The notes beneath the pieces are model-generated. The model was not told where the DNA came from. It did not search any database and saw only the letters and a program-made list of their open reading frames with translations. The translations under genes were made by a program, and so were the position numbers. From contig VZRN01003455.1 in the NCBI GenBank assembly GCA_013397935.1, forward strand, positions 158,299-222,298: 64,000 bases of DNA, in the 5' to 3' direction. This stretch comes from Dasyornis broadbenti (taxonomy: Eukaryota; Chordata; Aves; Passeriformes; Dasyornithidae). Below, piece after piece: positions 26,601 through 38,600 of the stretch (positions are counted from its first letter, which is position 1; every line of letters starts with the position of its first letter).

Positions 26601-29600
26601 GTAATTCAACAATGCAGTTGTCCTTTTAATACATACAGGAGTAAAGCTCTGGTTTTTGTTTTGAATGTACAACAGTTAATCAAGTGTTTTGAAAGAATAG
26701 ATCCAGTACAAGTGAATATAAACAGTTAGGGTTAAGTTTCTGTAGCATCAGCAGGCAGACTTTATGCTTTCTTCTGTAAGAGCATAAAATTGAGGAATAG
26801 TTTTAAGACAGGACTCTGGAGGTTGTCTGGTGGTCACCTGCTGCAGTACCAATTTCCAAGTATGGAGATTTCACAACCCCTCGAAGCTTCTGTGCCAGTT
26901 GACTGTCCTTGTGATGAATTTCCTCAATATGTCTGCTTGAGTTTTCCTTGTTGCATCCTGGTCCCATTGGTCCTTGTCCTGTTTCACTTTGCTTCTTGAG
27001 GAGGACTTGGATTGTTCCTGTCCGCTCCCATGAAGTAGTTGCGCACAGTGGTATTGGTTTTTTGCTTAGTCTTCTCTTTTTGAAGCAGAACAAGTCTACT
27101 TCTGCCACCACTTTTATGCATTTTTCTCCAAACTCCTGGTTGTTGTGTTGTCATTGCCTTTGTTTGGCACTGGGGCACCCAAAACTGGGCCCAGGACTTG
27201 AGATTAGTGTCACCAATTCTAAATGAAGAGGCAGAATCACTTCACTGATTTCATGAGTTGCATTGTTAACAATACAGTCCAGTGTGCCATAGGCCTTTTT
27301 GACTAAGTACACTATCGGTATTGTGTATATGTCCACCAGAACCCCACTTTTTTTTCCACAAATCTGACTGCAACCAATTAGTCTCAGAGTGTCCTGCCCC
27401 ATGGAGTTACTCTCTCCCAGTGCCAGACTTCACATTTGCCTTTGAACTTTACATAGTTCCTGTCAGCCAGTTTCTCCAGCCTATAAAAATACATCTCAAA
27501 GGTAGCCCGTGCCCTCCAACATGTCACCTTGCTCACCAGCTTCATCTGTGAAGTATGTTCACAGTACTGTTCCCAGTATCCTTTTGTTATTTTCATCTCT
27601 CTCACCGCATGTGTAACTATGAGGTAAACAAAAGTAATTTATTAAATACCTTCATCAGTTTTAAAAGTTCTTCGAAGGACAGGATGACATCCATAGGAGC
27701 ATGGACAAGAAGTGGGCCCATGTGAATCTCGTGTGGTTTAACAAGGACAAATACAAGGTGCTGCATCTGGGTTGTATCAGCAGAGGCTGGGGGATGAACA
27801 GATCAAGAGCAGCCCTGTGAGAAGAACTTGGGGATGCTGGTGGGTGAGAAGCTGGACATGACCCAGCCATGTGCACTCAGCCCAGAAAACCAAACGTGTC
27901 CTGGGCTGCATCCAAAGCAGTGTGGGCAGCAGGGGAGGGAGGGAATTCTGCCCCTCTGCTCTGTGCTTGTGAGACTTCACCTGGAACACTGCATCCAGCT
28001 CTGGGTCCTAGCACAGGAAGGACATGGACCTGTTGGAGTGAGTCCAGAGGAGGGACATGAAGATGATCAGAGGGATGTAGCACCTCTCATACAGAAAGAG
28101 GCTGAGAGAATTTTGTTTGTTCAGCCTGGAAGACAGAAGGCTTGGGGGTGCCCTAATTCCAGTACTTGAAGGCAGCCTTCAAGAAAGATAGAGAGAGACT
28201 TTCTATAGGTGCATGTAGTGACAGGACAAGGTGGGGAATGGCTTCAAACTGGAAAAGAGTAGGATTAGATCGGATATTAGGAAAAAAAAAATCATTGCTG
28301 TGAGGGTGGTGAGGCCCAGGAACAGGTTGCCCAGAAAGTTATGGATGCCACATCCCTGAAAGTGTTCAAGGCCAGGATGGATGAACCTCTGAGCAACCTG
28401 CTTTAGTGAAAGGTGTCCCTGCCCATGGCAGGAGGGTTGGAACAAAATGACCTTTAAGTCTCCTTCCAACCTCCAGGCCATTCTGTGGTATGTCTGAACA
28501 GAAGAACATTTTAAAAGCCTGAAAGAATAAACAGGTAATTTTCATTTCTTTCAGCTTGGAAGTTAGTATGGCCTCATTTGCTCTAACTTTAAAAAGTAGT
28601 GTGGGCATAGCAGAAATCAAACATGCCAAACATATATAGGAATTATGGTAATCTTTACCATCTAGAATCCTATTTTGATGTTTCTCAAAGAAGCTCATGT
28701 TTTGAAGAGGACTGTGAAATGTTCTACCTGCAAATTTATCTTCAGCTATTTCAGAAGACAGTTTTCAATTTAGTAAACTACAATAAAAATTTATTATAAC
28801 CATAGAAACCCTTGTGTATGGCATTTGTTGCTTAGAAAAATGATACAGTAACTGAGGGAAAACAATAGTCAGCATTTAAGGAAAAATAGTAGTCCAATCA
28901 AATTAATCTACTAATGTTTTGGTGCATTTGAAGATTTATGTTTCATCATGATCCCACTGAGATGATAGTTGCACCTCCACTACTGAAATCTAATTTCAAA
29001 TTGGTTCCTTTTACCATTTTCTGCTATTATAGTCAATATGTCAATGTGTGCTGTGTGACGTGACGAATAAAAAAAAGTGAGAGATCAGATTGGGTAATTT
29101 TTCTTCCTAAGATTTGATAATGAATATCTTAATTAAATGCTCTTTTAATTGTTAAAAGTGTAAAATAGATGCCTGACATTCTCATAATGGATCAAAGCGC
29201 ATAGAAAAAGAGAATGTGGGTTCCTTGCTCTTCCATGTATAAAGGTGAAAGTAAAACTGAACAGTGCCACAAAGCACATTCCTGTTCCCCTGCATCCCCT
29301 GCAGTGCCTTCATCATTTTATTGTTTAAACTTCAGTGCACAAAGTTGCTTTTATGTCAGAATGTAAAGGAGGAGAGAAAAAGGGCTATTTCCCATAGCAT
29401 CTGTCACTAAGGAGGTGCTTTTAGAGCATAGGATTCATCCAGAAGTGCAGAACTGAGCAGACTGTATGAATTATTCATAGTATATGAGGCAACAGAGGTC
29501 TTTAGGCACAATCTTACAGCTGAGGATCCCTCAGCTGTATCTGGAGCTTGTAGTGGTTGCAAGGCCATTGCTTTGGCATGTTGTTTTGATGGTGATATGT

Positions 29601-32600
29601 GCAGAAAATAAAATGAACTAGGATAAATGTATCTGCTCACCACTTAGGAACCTGTCTAATCCTGGAGTATTGAAAATCCAAGCTCCTGGTTACCTCATTA
29701 GCACCTAGCAGATGTCACACTACGCTGCTTCTAGAGCCTGTTCTGTAGTAATCAACTGTTCCTTGAATGGAGATTTGAATGAGTTATTATATATGTGTCT
29801 TTTGGAGGCTTTCAACAAGGCAAAAGAACTGTTCTGTTATAATGATATCTTTCCATAATAAATACACAGAATATGGAACGTTATATAGGGAATGATTGTG
29901 CTAGAGACAAAAATATATTGTTTTCATTTTATTTCAGATGCTTCAGGCGTGCTCAGTCCAGCACCTACCTGTACCATATGCAGCATTTCCACCCCTCATT
30001 TCTAGTGACCCATTCCTTTTGCATCCTCCTCATATCTCTACACACCACCCTCCTCACTTACCTCCTCCAGGACAATTTGTTCCTTTCCAAGCACAGCAGT
30101 CACGGTCGGTAAGTAATGCTTCTTACCCCACTCTCAGTACAACTGGTGGGCTGGAGGGGCACATAGTACTGATACCTGACTGAGGAAACAAGGATTTTCT
30201 TTCAAGCTGTAACCACATGGTATGAAGTTCATGGTGGTATGGTTAGAAGTTCAGTGTTTCACTTTAGATTTCATCTCTCTCTGTGCTGTTTCTTCATAGG
30301 CGTTTACTTCTCTCAGAAGGATGGGTATTTACTTCACCATCAGGTATTTCTTTCCCAGGAAGCAGAATAGAATGCAGAGGAGATTGTGTAAGCATAGTAA
30401 ACTTCTCAAAGAGAAGCTTAGCAAAGCACGGAATATTACTTTAATTACATGCTTCTTTTGTATTACTTCCTGATTAATTTTTAAATGACCAGTCCTTTTC
30501 CTAGAGCATTTTTTTCTCACTTAAAAAAGTTACCAATATTTTCTACTTAAGCAGATTTGGCTTAGTGATATGGACTATGCAAACATGGGAAAATGTGACC
30601 CTGGGAATTAGGGGGAGATCAGTTGTACAGTTCTGGCCTGCCACTCTTACTCCGTGGTCATCTGAGTATTTGTCCGTTTGTTTGCCTCACTGAGTAGAAG
30701 AGGCAGATATTTCAGTAATGCAGAAAAAGGATATAGCTTTATTGTTGCAAACACTGCTGAGACTCCTTCATGCCATGTCTCGGGTGTGGATAGGGTTGTA
30801 ATCACTTCATTAAAGTGATGGGAGGACAGCTTGCATCATCATAACAAGATGGTTTTCTGTGGTAGTAATCTTCATAAGACTTGGTTTAGAAAATGTACAG
30901 ACTCAGGTTTTAGCTTGAGTTGCTTACTTAGTTTTTTAACTAGGCTTGTCTGTCAACTTTCAGCGCTGGCAAGAAGCTTGCATTGCGGTGGTTTAAGAAT
31001 ATCTTGTGATTAAAGTTTGTTCTGCATAACAGGAAAACAGAATGTTCCTTTGGTTCCACAGGGTGGCTTTTGTAGCTGAATTTCTTGCAATGCTGGAATT
31101 CAATATCAATAACAGAAAGGTGTAGTTATAAACAGTGAGAATTCCTGATAGTTGCTTGGGCACTTCTGGACCTGACTGATGTAATAGATTTGACTAGCTA
31201 CAAAACTAAACTGGAATCTAATGCTTCTGAAACGTCAGGACTGATTATGAGGACTGCTTGCATAACCCTCCTAGGAATTCATCTGCTTGATTACTCGGTA
31301 TCATTATCAGCTTAATCATTGGAGCCACCATATTTTCTCTCCACTTTCCAGTTTTTCTGGCCCAATTTCAGTTCTTGTCTATGGTTGTTTATTTTTTTCT
31401 CTAACATAGTTACACAGTGAAAACAGCCTGACAAGAAGGAGAGCAAATATTTGTCCTGAAAAATGCAACATACAGGAAATTACAGCCACTCCTGTATTTG
31501 CTAAATCGCATAAATTCCTGGTCTATAAGCATGGCTAGCTGGAAAAGGTGAATTTATATCAAATGTGTAGTGTTGTATTTGCTTTTTTGAGTATTGTTAG
31601 TGACCTAGGAATTGTTCACAGAGTTACTATAAAATTGATCACAGCAGCACAGAATATACAACTGGAACTGCAGTTCTTTATTGGGAAAAAAATTTCATCT
31701 CTATTATTGCAACAAAGGCTATCTCTGGTTTTTTTTAGCCACTTCAAAGAATAGAAAATGACGTAGAATTGCTTGGAGAACATCTTCCTGTAGGAGGTTT
31801 TACATACCCTCCCTCAGCCCATCCACCAACGTTGCCTCCCTCAGCTCCTCTTCAATTCTTAGCCCATGATCCATTACACCAGGAGGTGTCATTCGGTGTA
31901 GTAAGTATAGTTTTATATGCTACATTCTCTTTCATAGTGCATTAACATTCTTGATCGTGATTCTGTAGTAGTACATTTTGTTGAAAAGTTACACTTTTGC
32001 AGTCATATTCCGTTATTGGAATAGGTGCGTACTGTTGTATTTTCTTGAAGCTTCTGTTAATCAAGTTAAGGGTAGTTTAATGACACCAGTAAGTTATTTC
32101 CAGTAACATTATCTGCAGTGTGCAGCAGCGTTTACTTAGAAAAATTTCCATGTTGTCACACTGTCCAGGACTTCTATTGCAGAAACTGGTTAGTACAGTG
32201 TAGAAAAACTGTTGTCACTTTTAGTTAATTCTTCATTATATGTTGAGTTTCCACAGCTCAGGAAAGCTAGAATGCTTTAAAAACAGTTCTCTTCAAGCAG
32301 TTGTAGAGTGCTTCCATAGTTTAGACCACATCATATATTATAAAGATAGCCATGTTATAAAGCTTGATTTAAGATGGCTTTCAGGGGATCTACAGGCAGT
32401 TCAACTGCAGCAGCACAAAATAAAATTAAAAGTGGTGCAGGATAAAGTTTGTGTTGACTTTCTTGAATCGTGTGCTTCTGTGGTGTGTCCAGTGGTGCTA
32501 CTTCTAGGATCTTCATCTTGTACTTCAATCTGCAATTATATTAGTCCTGAAATGGATCAGGGTTTAGCTGCTGTTGTTGTTTTGTGTGGGTCACTTTAAA

Positions 32601-35600
32601 AAAAAAAAAAAACAAAAAAAAAACAAAACAAACCAAACCTAAAAACTACAAACAAAACCCCACCTCTCCTGCCTGTGTGGTGCTAGGAGAACTAGCTAGA
32701 TACCAAGTAGAGGTGCTGAAATTTTTTATTGTTTGATGTGTGCATCAAGTTGTCAGAAGTTTTAGAGGCATGTTGTTTAAATTTAAATAAGAATAAAATT
32801 GTAGGCCCTATGCCTTGTGCAGAATATACAGATAGCTTGTCTTTAATTAGTCTCCTTGAAATCTCAGAACCTAGTTAAATACTTGCTGCAGTTTTTATAA
32901 ACGTTCAAGTTACTGTCCACCATTTTAAAAAGTGTTCAGCTTATTGTTAACCTAAAGGTGTACAGATTTTCAATGAAGTTTTCAGGCACTATGAGACACT
33001 CTGGAGACCAGGACCCTTGAAAGCTTCCATATACTGCTTGTATTTTATTCAGTAGGCTTGTTAGATAAATTAGTCTAATCACATATTTTGCTTGGAGTCA
33101 GACTTTATTAATTTTTAAGTTCAGTTCATAAAGTAGATAGGGAACATAATACCATTTTCTACAGATTGTAGCATTTGTCCTCTCTGATGCTTCATCTCTA
33201 TGTTTTTTATTGCTAAGGAGTAGAACAGAGACATATTAAAAGTAACCATGTGGCCTTTTATAAAGTAATACTAAATCTTTATAAAGCTTTATTTATATTA
33301 GCATTATAAGTGAATTGCTGCATTTCTGATTCTTTTTCATTCAGTGAACACAACAGTTTCTAAATATATTTTTGGATTGCAGAATTTGCAAAGCAGTAAA
33401 ATTAATATTTGATAAGCCTAGTTTGAGACCTTCAACCAAAAGGAACCTGGCTCTCTTGCATTGTGTTTATATTCATGTGCTAGTTTTATGTATGACCGTG
33501 GCAACCTAATTATGATGTTTCCATTGTAAGTTTAGGGGACTTTAGGTTAGTCATTATGGGTGTTGGGCTTTTCTGCTCTCAAATTTCAAACATGAAAGAA
33601 GAAAAACATGGTAGTAAAGAGAGTTTATTGTTTCAAAAAAGAGTCTCAAGGCCCTCAAATGTGAATTCAATAGGGGTACATGAACTTCAGTTGTAGAAAA
33701 TACAAAAAAAAGTTTTAGTAAAAAACAATGACAAAAAGTGCCCTGATTTATCCGTGAAATTAATGCATTAAAGCTTTAGGTTTTAGTGTCTGTCTAAGTG
33801 TGGTCTGACTGCAGAAACTGTACTGATTAAACTTTCCACACAGACTTGAAAGGCTTTAAGCCTAAATGTAAATAGATACTACTGCTTAAAGGTTAGGGTT
33901 TTTAAAAAGGGTTCTTTTTTTAAATTCTCATTTTAAAGACTTTTTAAGGGCTTCTTAATTCAACTGCTTGTGCACAGGCCTGCATAGTATCCCCTGGGCT
34001 TTTATATTTACAAGAGGGTCAGCAGTTCATGTCCTGTTTCCCAAACTGTACTGCCTGTAGACCAAACATACCTTGCAAGGATTTCTGTCATATATTACCA
34101 CTTTTTCACATGGATTGGTATGATTGTGTTTTATAAATGGGAATAGTAATTTCAAATTGAGGCTGAGATTCTTTCGGAGTTGAGCAGAGGCCGGATTTTT
34201 AAAATAATACGTTATTGAAAGTGGATTTCAATATTGGGGGTAGAGGTTAATCATAGAAAAGGTTGAATCATGGGCTCACAGATGGGATAAGGTTGGAAGG
34301 GAGGTCATCTGATCAAGCAGGGCCACCTAAAACCAGGTGTCTCCAGGACTATGTCCAGCCAGCTTTTGAGTATCTCCAGGAAGGGAGACTCCACCATTTC
34401 CATAGACAACCTCTGCCAGGGCTCAGTCACCCTCACAGTAATGAAGTGTTTCCTGATGTTCAGACGGAGCCTCCTGTGTTTCAGCCTGTGCCCAATGTCT
34501 CTGGTCCTGCCACTGGGCACCACTGAAAAGAGCCTGGCTCCATCTTCTTTGCAGTCTCCCTTCAGGTATTTATATATGCTAAGATCCCCCCGAGCCTCCT
34601 CTTCTCCAGACTGAACAGGCTCAGCTCTCTCAGCCTTTTCTCATATGTGAGATGCTCCAGTCCCATCTTAGTGACCCTTTGTTGGACTCTATCCAGTATG
34701 TCCATGTCTGTCTTGTGCTGAGGAGCCCAGAACTGGACACAAGTTCCAGTTCCACAAGTTTCAGTTGAAGCTTATTTTCTTCTTTCTTGCAGCCTTACCC
34801 ACCTTTTATGCCTCGAAGACTCACAGGGCGCAGCAGATACCGATCACAGCAGCCAATACCACCACACCCTTACCATCCCAGCCTATTACCTTATGTGCTG
34901 TAAGTGAAAAGTACATTTGCTTCCATGTAGGCTATTAAGAAGTCAACAAGCATCTTGGCACTTTTTATAGTTGGACTCTGCCAGAGACCAGGTATATTTC
35001 ACCTGTCTCGGAGGAAAACTTCCATTTCTGTGTAAACTTTTCAGCGTATTTTGAATAACCTATACCATTGAACAAGGCAAAATACAGTGAACAGTGTTGG
35101 TCTGGAGTAGTTTTGTAGATATTTTGAAAGACAATAGCCTCTTGTTTCTGAACTCTTGGTAAAATCTTCAGCAAATTTTAAATCATAGTTCTGTGATACC
35201 CTTACAGAGGCATGGTTACACTGTAGGATCAAGTTGTAGGAGTCTTCACTTATGGAATAAATTAATTTTGTTTGGTTCTTAATTGTAAAACACAAGGGTG
35301 GAACCTTCTGTGATGTGTTACTCTTTATTGGCTGAAGTGTTACTCTGTTGCAGCTATCAGATTTCTGTTCTGCCTCTGATTAGCTGTTACTGGAAAAGAT
35401 TTGGGATAATTAACGTTTAGGAATTATCTGTAGGGTGTTATGGTAGACTCTATGGGAGGGACTTTGGGTCTATGACATGAGATGTATTAGTCTTCTGTGT
35501 TCTGTATTTGAAGTAAGCATTCAGTGTTTGGAAAACAAAGATTAAGTTTCTGGTGGCAAAGGTGACATTGACAAGGAAATAATCGAAAGCTGACACCAGA

Positions 35601-38600
35601 TCTGTAGTTTCTCTCTGTGCAATGTCAGATGTGAGATGAAAATGGCACCAGAAGTCTGAGTCAGCAAAGTTGATCAACTTTTCATTTTGCAGTCTGAGAA
35701 TAATGTCATAGCTTCTTGCCTATCCACTGAGGACATGACGAGGCACAGTAATTCCTGATTCTACTATATTAGTGCTTTGAATTTATGATTTCCGTGTCTG
35801 TGGATGAAGTTTTGACCCATAGTGCTATCTTGGGGAGTAAAAATATTTACTGAATATACAACCAGAAGAACATCTCTCTGATCTATCTGAAGGGTTTCTG
35901 CTTTAACCAACATCCCACTGCATGAGAAAGTAAATTTGTGCTTACCTTCAGTATACGACTCTGTCTGGTAGCAAATTCTATTTGTTTTCATTGTGTGTTT
36001 TAGGCTTGCAGAAGTTTTCAAGACTTTTGTGTTGGAGATCTAAATTAACACAACATTCCTCTTTGATGGTCTTTTATCCACTTAAATAAAACATACTTAA
36101 AACTAGAATGTCAATTTATTGTCAGTTTTAGCTCTCCAGTCTGTGATAATTAAGAGATTATTTTTTGTAATAAAGCTGAGCTTGGTTGAAAGAACTAAGT
36201 GAACCATGCATGCAATTAAAAACTCAGCACTCCCAATATCAGAAAGTAGCAGACAAAGCTTTTTCCTGTGACTCTTTGACTTCAAATGTCTTTTCTTGAC
36301 TTCAAACATAACATTTTGCCATTTCTGAGAACATGTTGATTTGAGAGGCATCAAAAAGGTATCTTTACCTCTGCCAGATGTTTCTGTGCTTTCCTTCAGC
36401 ACGATGCTGAACCTTATCCTTGTTTGCTCTCATGGTAGATCAATGCTCCCAGTGCCACCTGCAGTTGGACCAGCTTTCAGCTTTGAGTTGGATGTGGAAG
36501 ATGGAGAGGTAGAAAACTATGAGGTTGGTGTGTGAACTACAACTACCTTTAAAGAATAGATGTTAGCTCAAGCAATAGATAAAATTTTATTATATTTTGC
36601 TTTTAATCCTGGTTTTGCCTTTCAAATAAATATAGTGACTGTGAAGACAGAATCCAAAAATGGTCCTTTCAGATTTTTTTTGTAATACTGGATATTAGAA
36701 GTGCTTAGCTTTCTTTCTTGTCTATTGCTCTTTCCCAGAATCCACCTTTCCAGGCTAGTAATCATTAAATTGTTCGGCTTTTATATTCTACATGCTACTC
36801 TTCTCCTTTCAAAGTTTTATTGATTTTAAATACTAAACAGAAGTGAAGCACTTTTGAAAGAAAAGGGTAAGTGAACTGAGTGTAACTTTCAGAATAGTTT
36901 TAATATCATAGGATTAATTAATCTAAATGTAATGTTTATAAAACTGCCTTACTGCCTTTTCTTCTTGCCCTCAGGAGGGAATGGTAATTCACATCTAGAG
37001 ATGCAGAACCCTCTTAAATATCTTAGATAATTATGGGACTGTTCCAACTGTTATTTCTTTGCTGGTTCTGAAGCTAATGGATTCCACTTGATTTCTCGAG
37101 TCAGTCATCATTAACCCTGACTTTTGCATCTCTTTGCCTGTGCTCCCCTTAAGATCTCTGTGTAGTCGCACATCTTCGGTTTAACAATGAGCACTTCTGT
37201 TGTAACTTCTGTGGTGGTTCAGGAGAAGCAATGTCTTCTGAGGGTTTGGGCCCTAGGTTCAGTAGTGTAAAAAATCAGTACCATTTGCAACTTTCACATG
37301 ATCTTTTCCGTGCATTGATTCTCTGTCGCATATATAGTGATGTGTTTCCTAGGCCCCTTGTGAAGGAGTGTGGGCTTAATACATGACAGACTGCAAATTA
37401 TATGCATGGGATTTTAGTTGCAATGCTTGGCTTACAGAAAATTAACATAAAAATTAGCAGCAAAAAACGTGCTTGAAGTTTGACAGTCTGTATTTGTTTT
37501 CCAGATTGAAGATAAAATCTCCGTATTTTAATTCAGCTAGCACAAGACATGGAATGGAAATCATAAACTATCCCATTAAATTTATGATTTCTCTTGCAAG
37601 ACCAGACTCACATATTCTTAGAAAGGAAATTAGTTGACAATTTTTTTTCTGGCTGCCAGCACTGTTAATTTCATAGCATGGTGAGGGGATCTGACAGAAA
37701 CAAATTACTTACTGAACTGTGCATACAATTACAGGACTAACTGGAAGTTGGGTCCTTGGGAAGTGGGTTTTGAAATCCCAAAGATAACATCTTACATAAT
37801 TACAAAGACAGTTAAGTTGTGAAAGACTTTCCAAGGAGTTTGTATTGTATGGGAGAACTAAAGTTCTAAACATTTCTTGATAGGATGTTTTGTGTTGCCA
37901 GCTTTCTGTAGTGAGATGTGATGGTAGCCCCAACACTAATGGAACCAGAGCCTTTCTGATCAGTGAATTTTTAATGTCTAGTTTCCATGTTTTGCAGGCA
38001 CTGCTGAATTTGGCAGAACGTCTGGGAGAAGCCAAACCACGGGGATTAACAAAAGCAGACATTGAGCAGCTTCCGTCCTACAGGTTCAATCCAAACAATC
38101 ACCAGTCAGAACAGACATTGTAAGTATATTGGTTTCTTTCAAAGATCCGTAGTTTAGGTGGCTTGATTCTCATTTCTTTGACTTGAAGTCTTAGCTAGGT
38201 CAGACGAGCAAGAATACTTGCTTTGTGATGTGAAAGCACAGTAAATAAAAATAGCAACAAAACTCCCACAAAACCCCACAGAGTCAATTCTCAGTTTCTC
38301 AGTTTACATTGTGAGATGTAGATCACTGTAGCTACTGAAAGAGTAAAACAGCTACTGTGTTACAGTCATAACTTGTAAGGTTTCATTTGGAATTGCATGT
38401 TTGTTGTACTTACAGAGCAGATACATTTGAACTTCATTGTCTTTTTTAGATGTGTGGTGTGCATGTGTGATTTTGAGTCAAGGCAGCTACTTAGAGTCTT
38501 ACCCTGCAACCACGAGTTCCATGCCAAGTGTGTCGATAAATGGCTGAAGGTAAGAAAAAGTAATCCTATCTTAGATTAAATTGATGATGTAGTTTTGCAG

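Larger units (their letters stand above)
25939..29937 (+). other. RNF38: RNF38 intron 4
   Basis: A 4 kb intron. Its middle is a head-to-head pair of CR1 copies (minus 26,800-27,545, then plus 27,660-28,495) about 115 bases apart. The remainder shows nothing recognisable. Confidence 0.88.

Noticed and set aside
32240..32599. 119-codon plus-strand frame in RNF38 intron 6
   Set aside because: It ends just before an A-rich tract but has no family resemblance, no good start context and no splice signals. It could be a decayed retrocopy, but nothing supports that.
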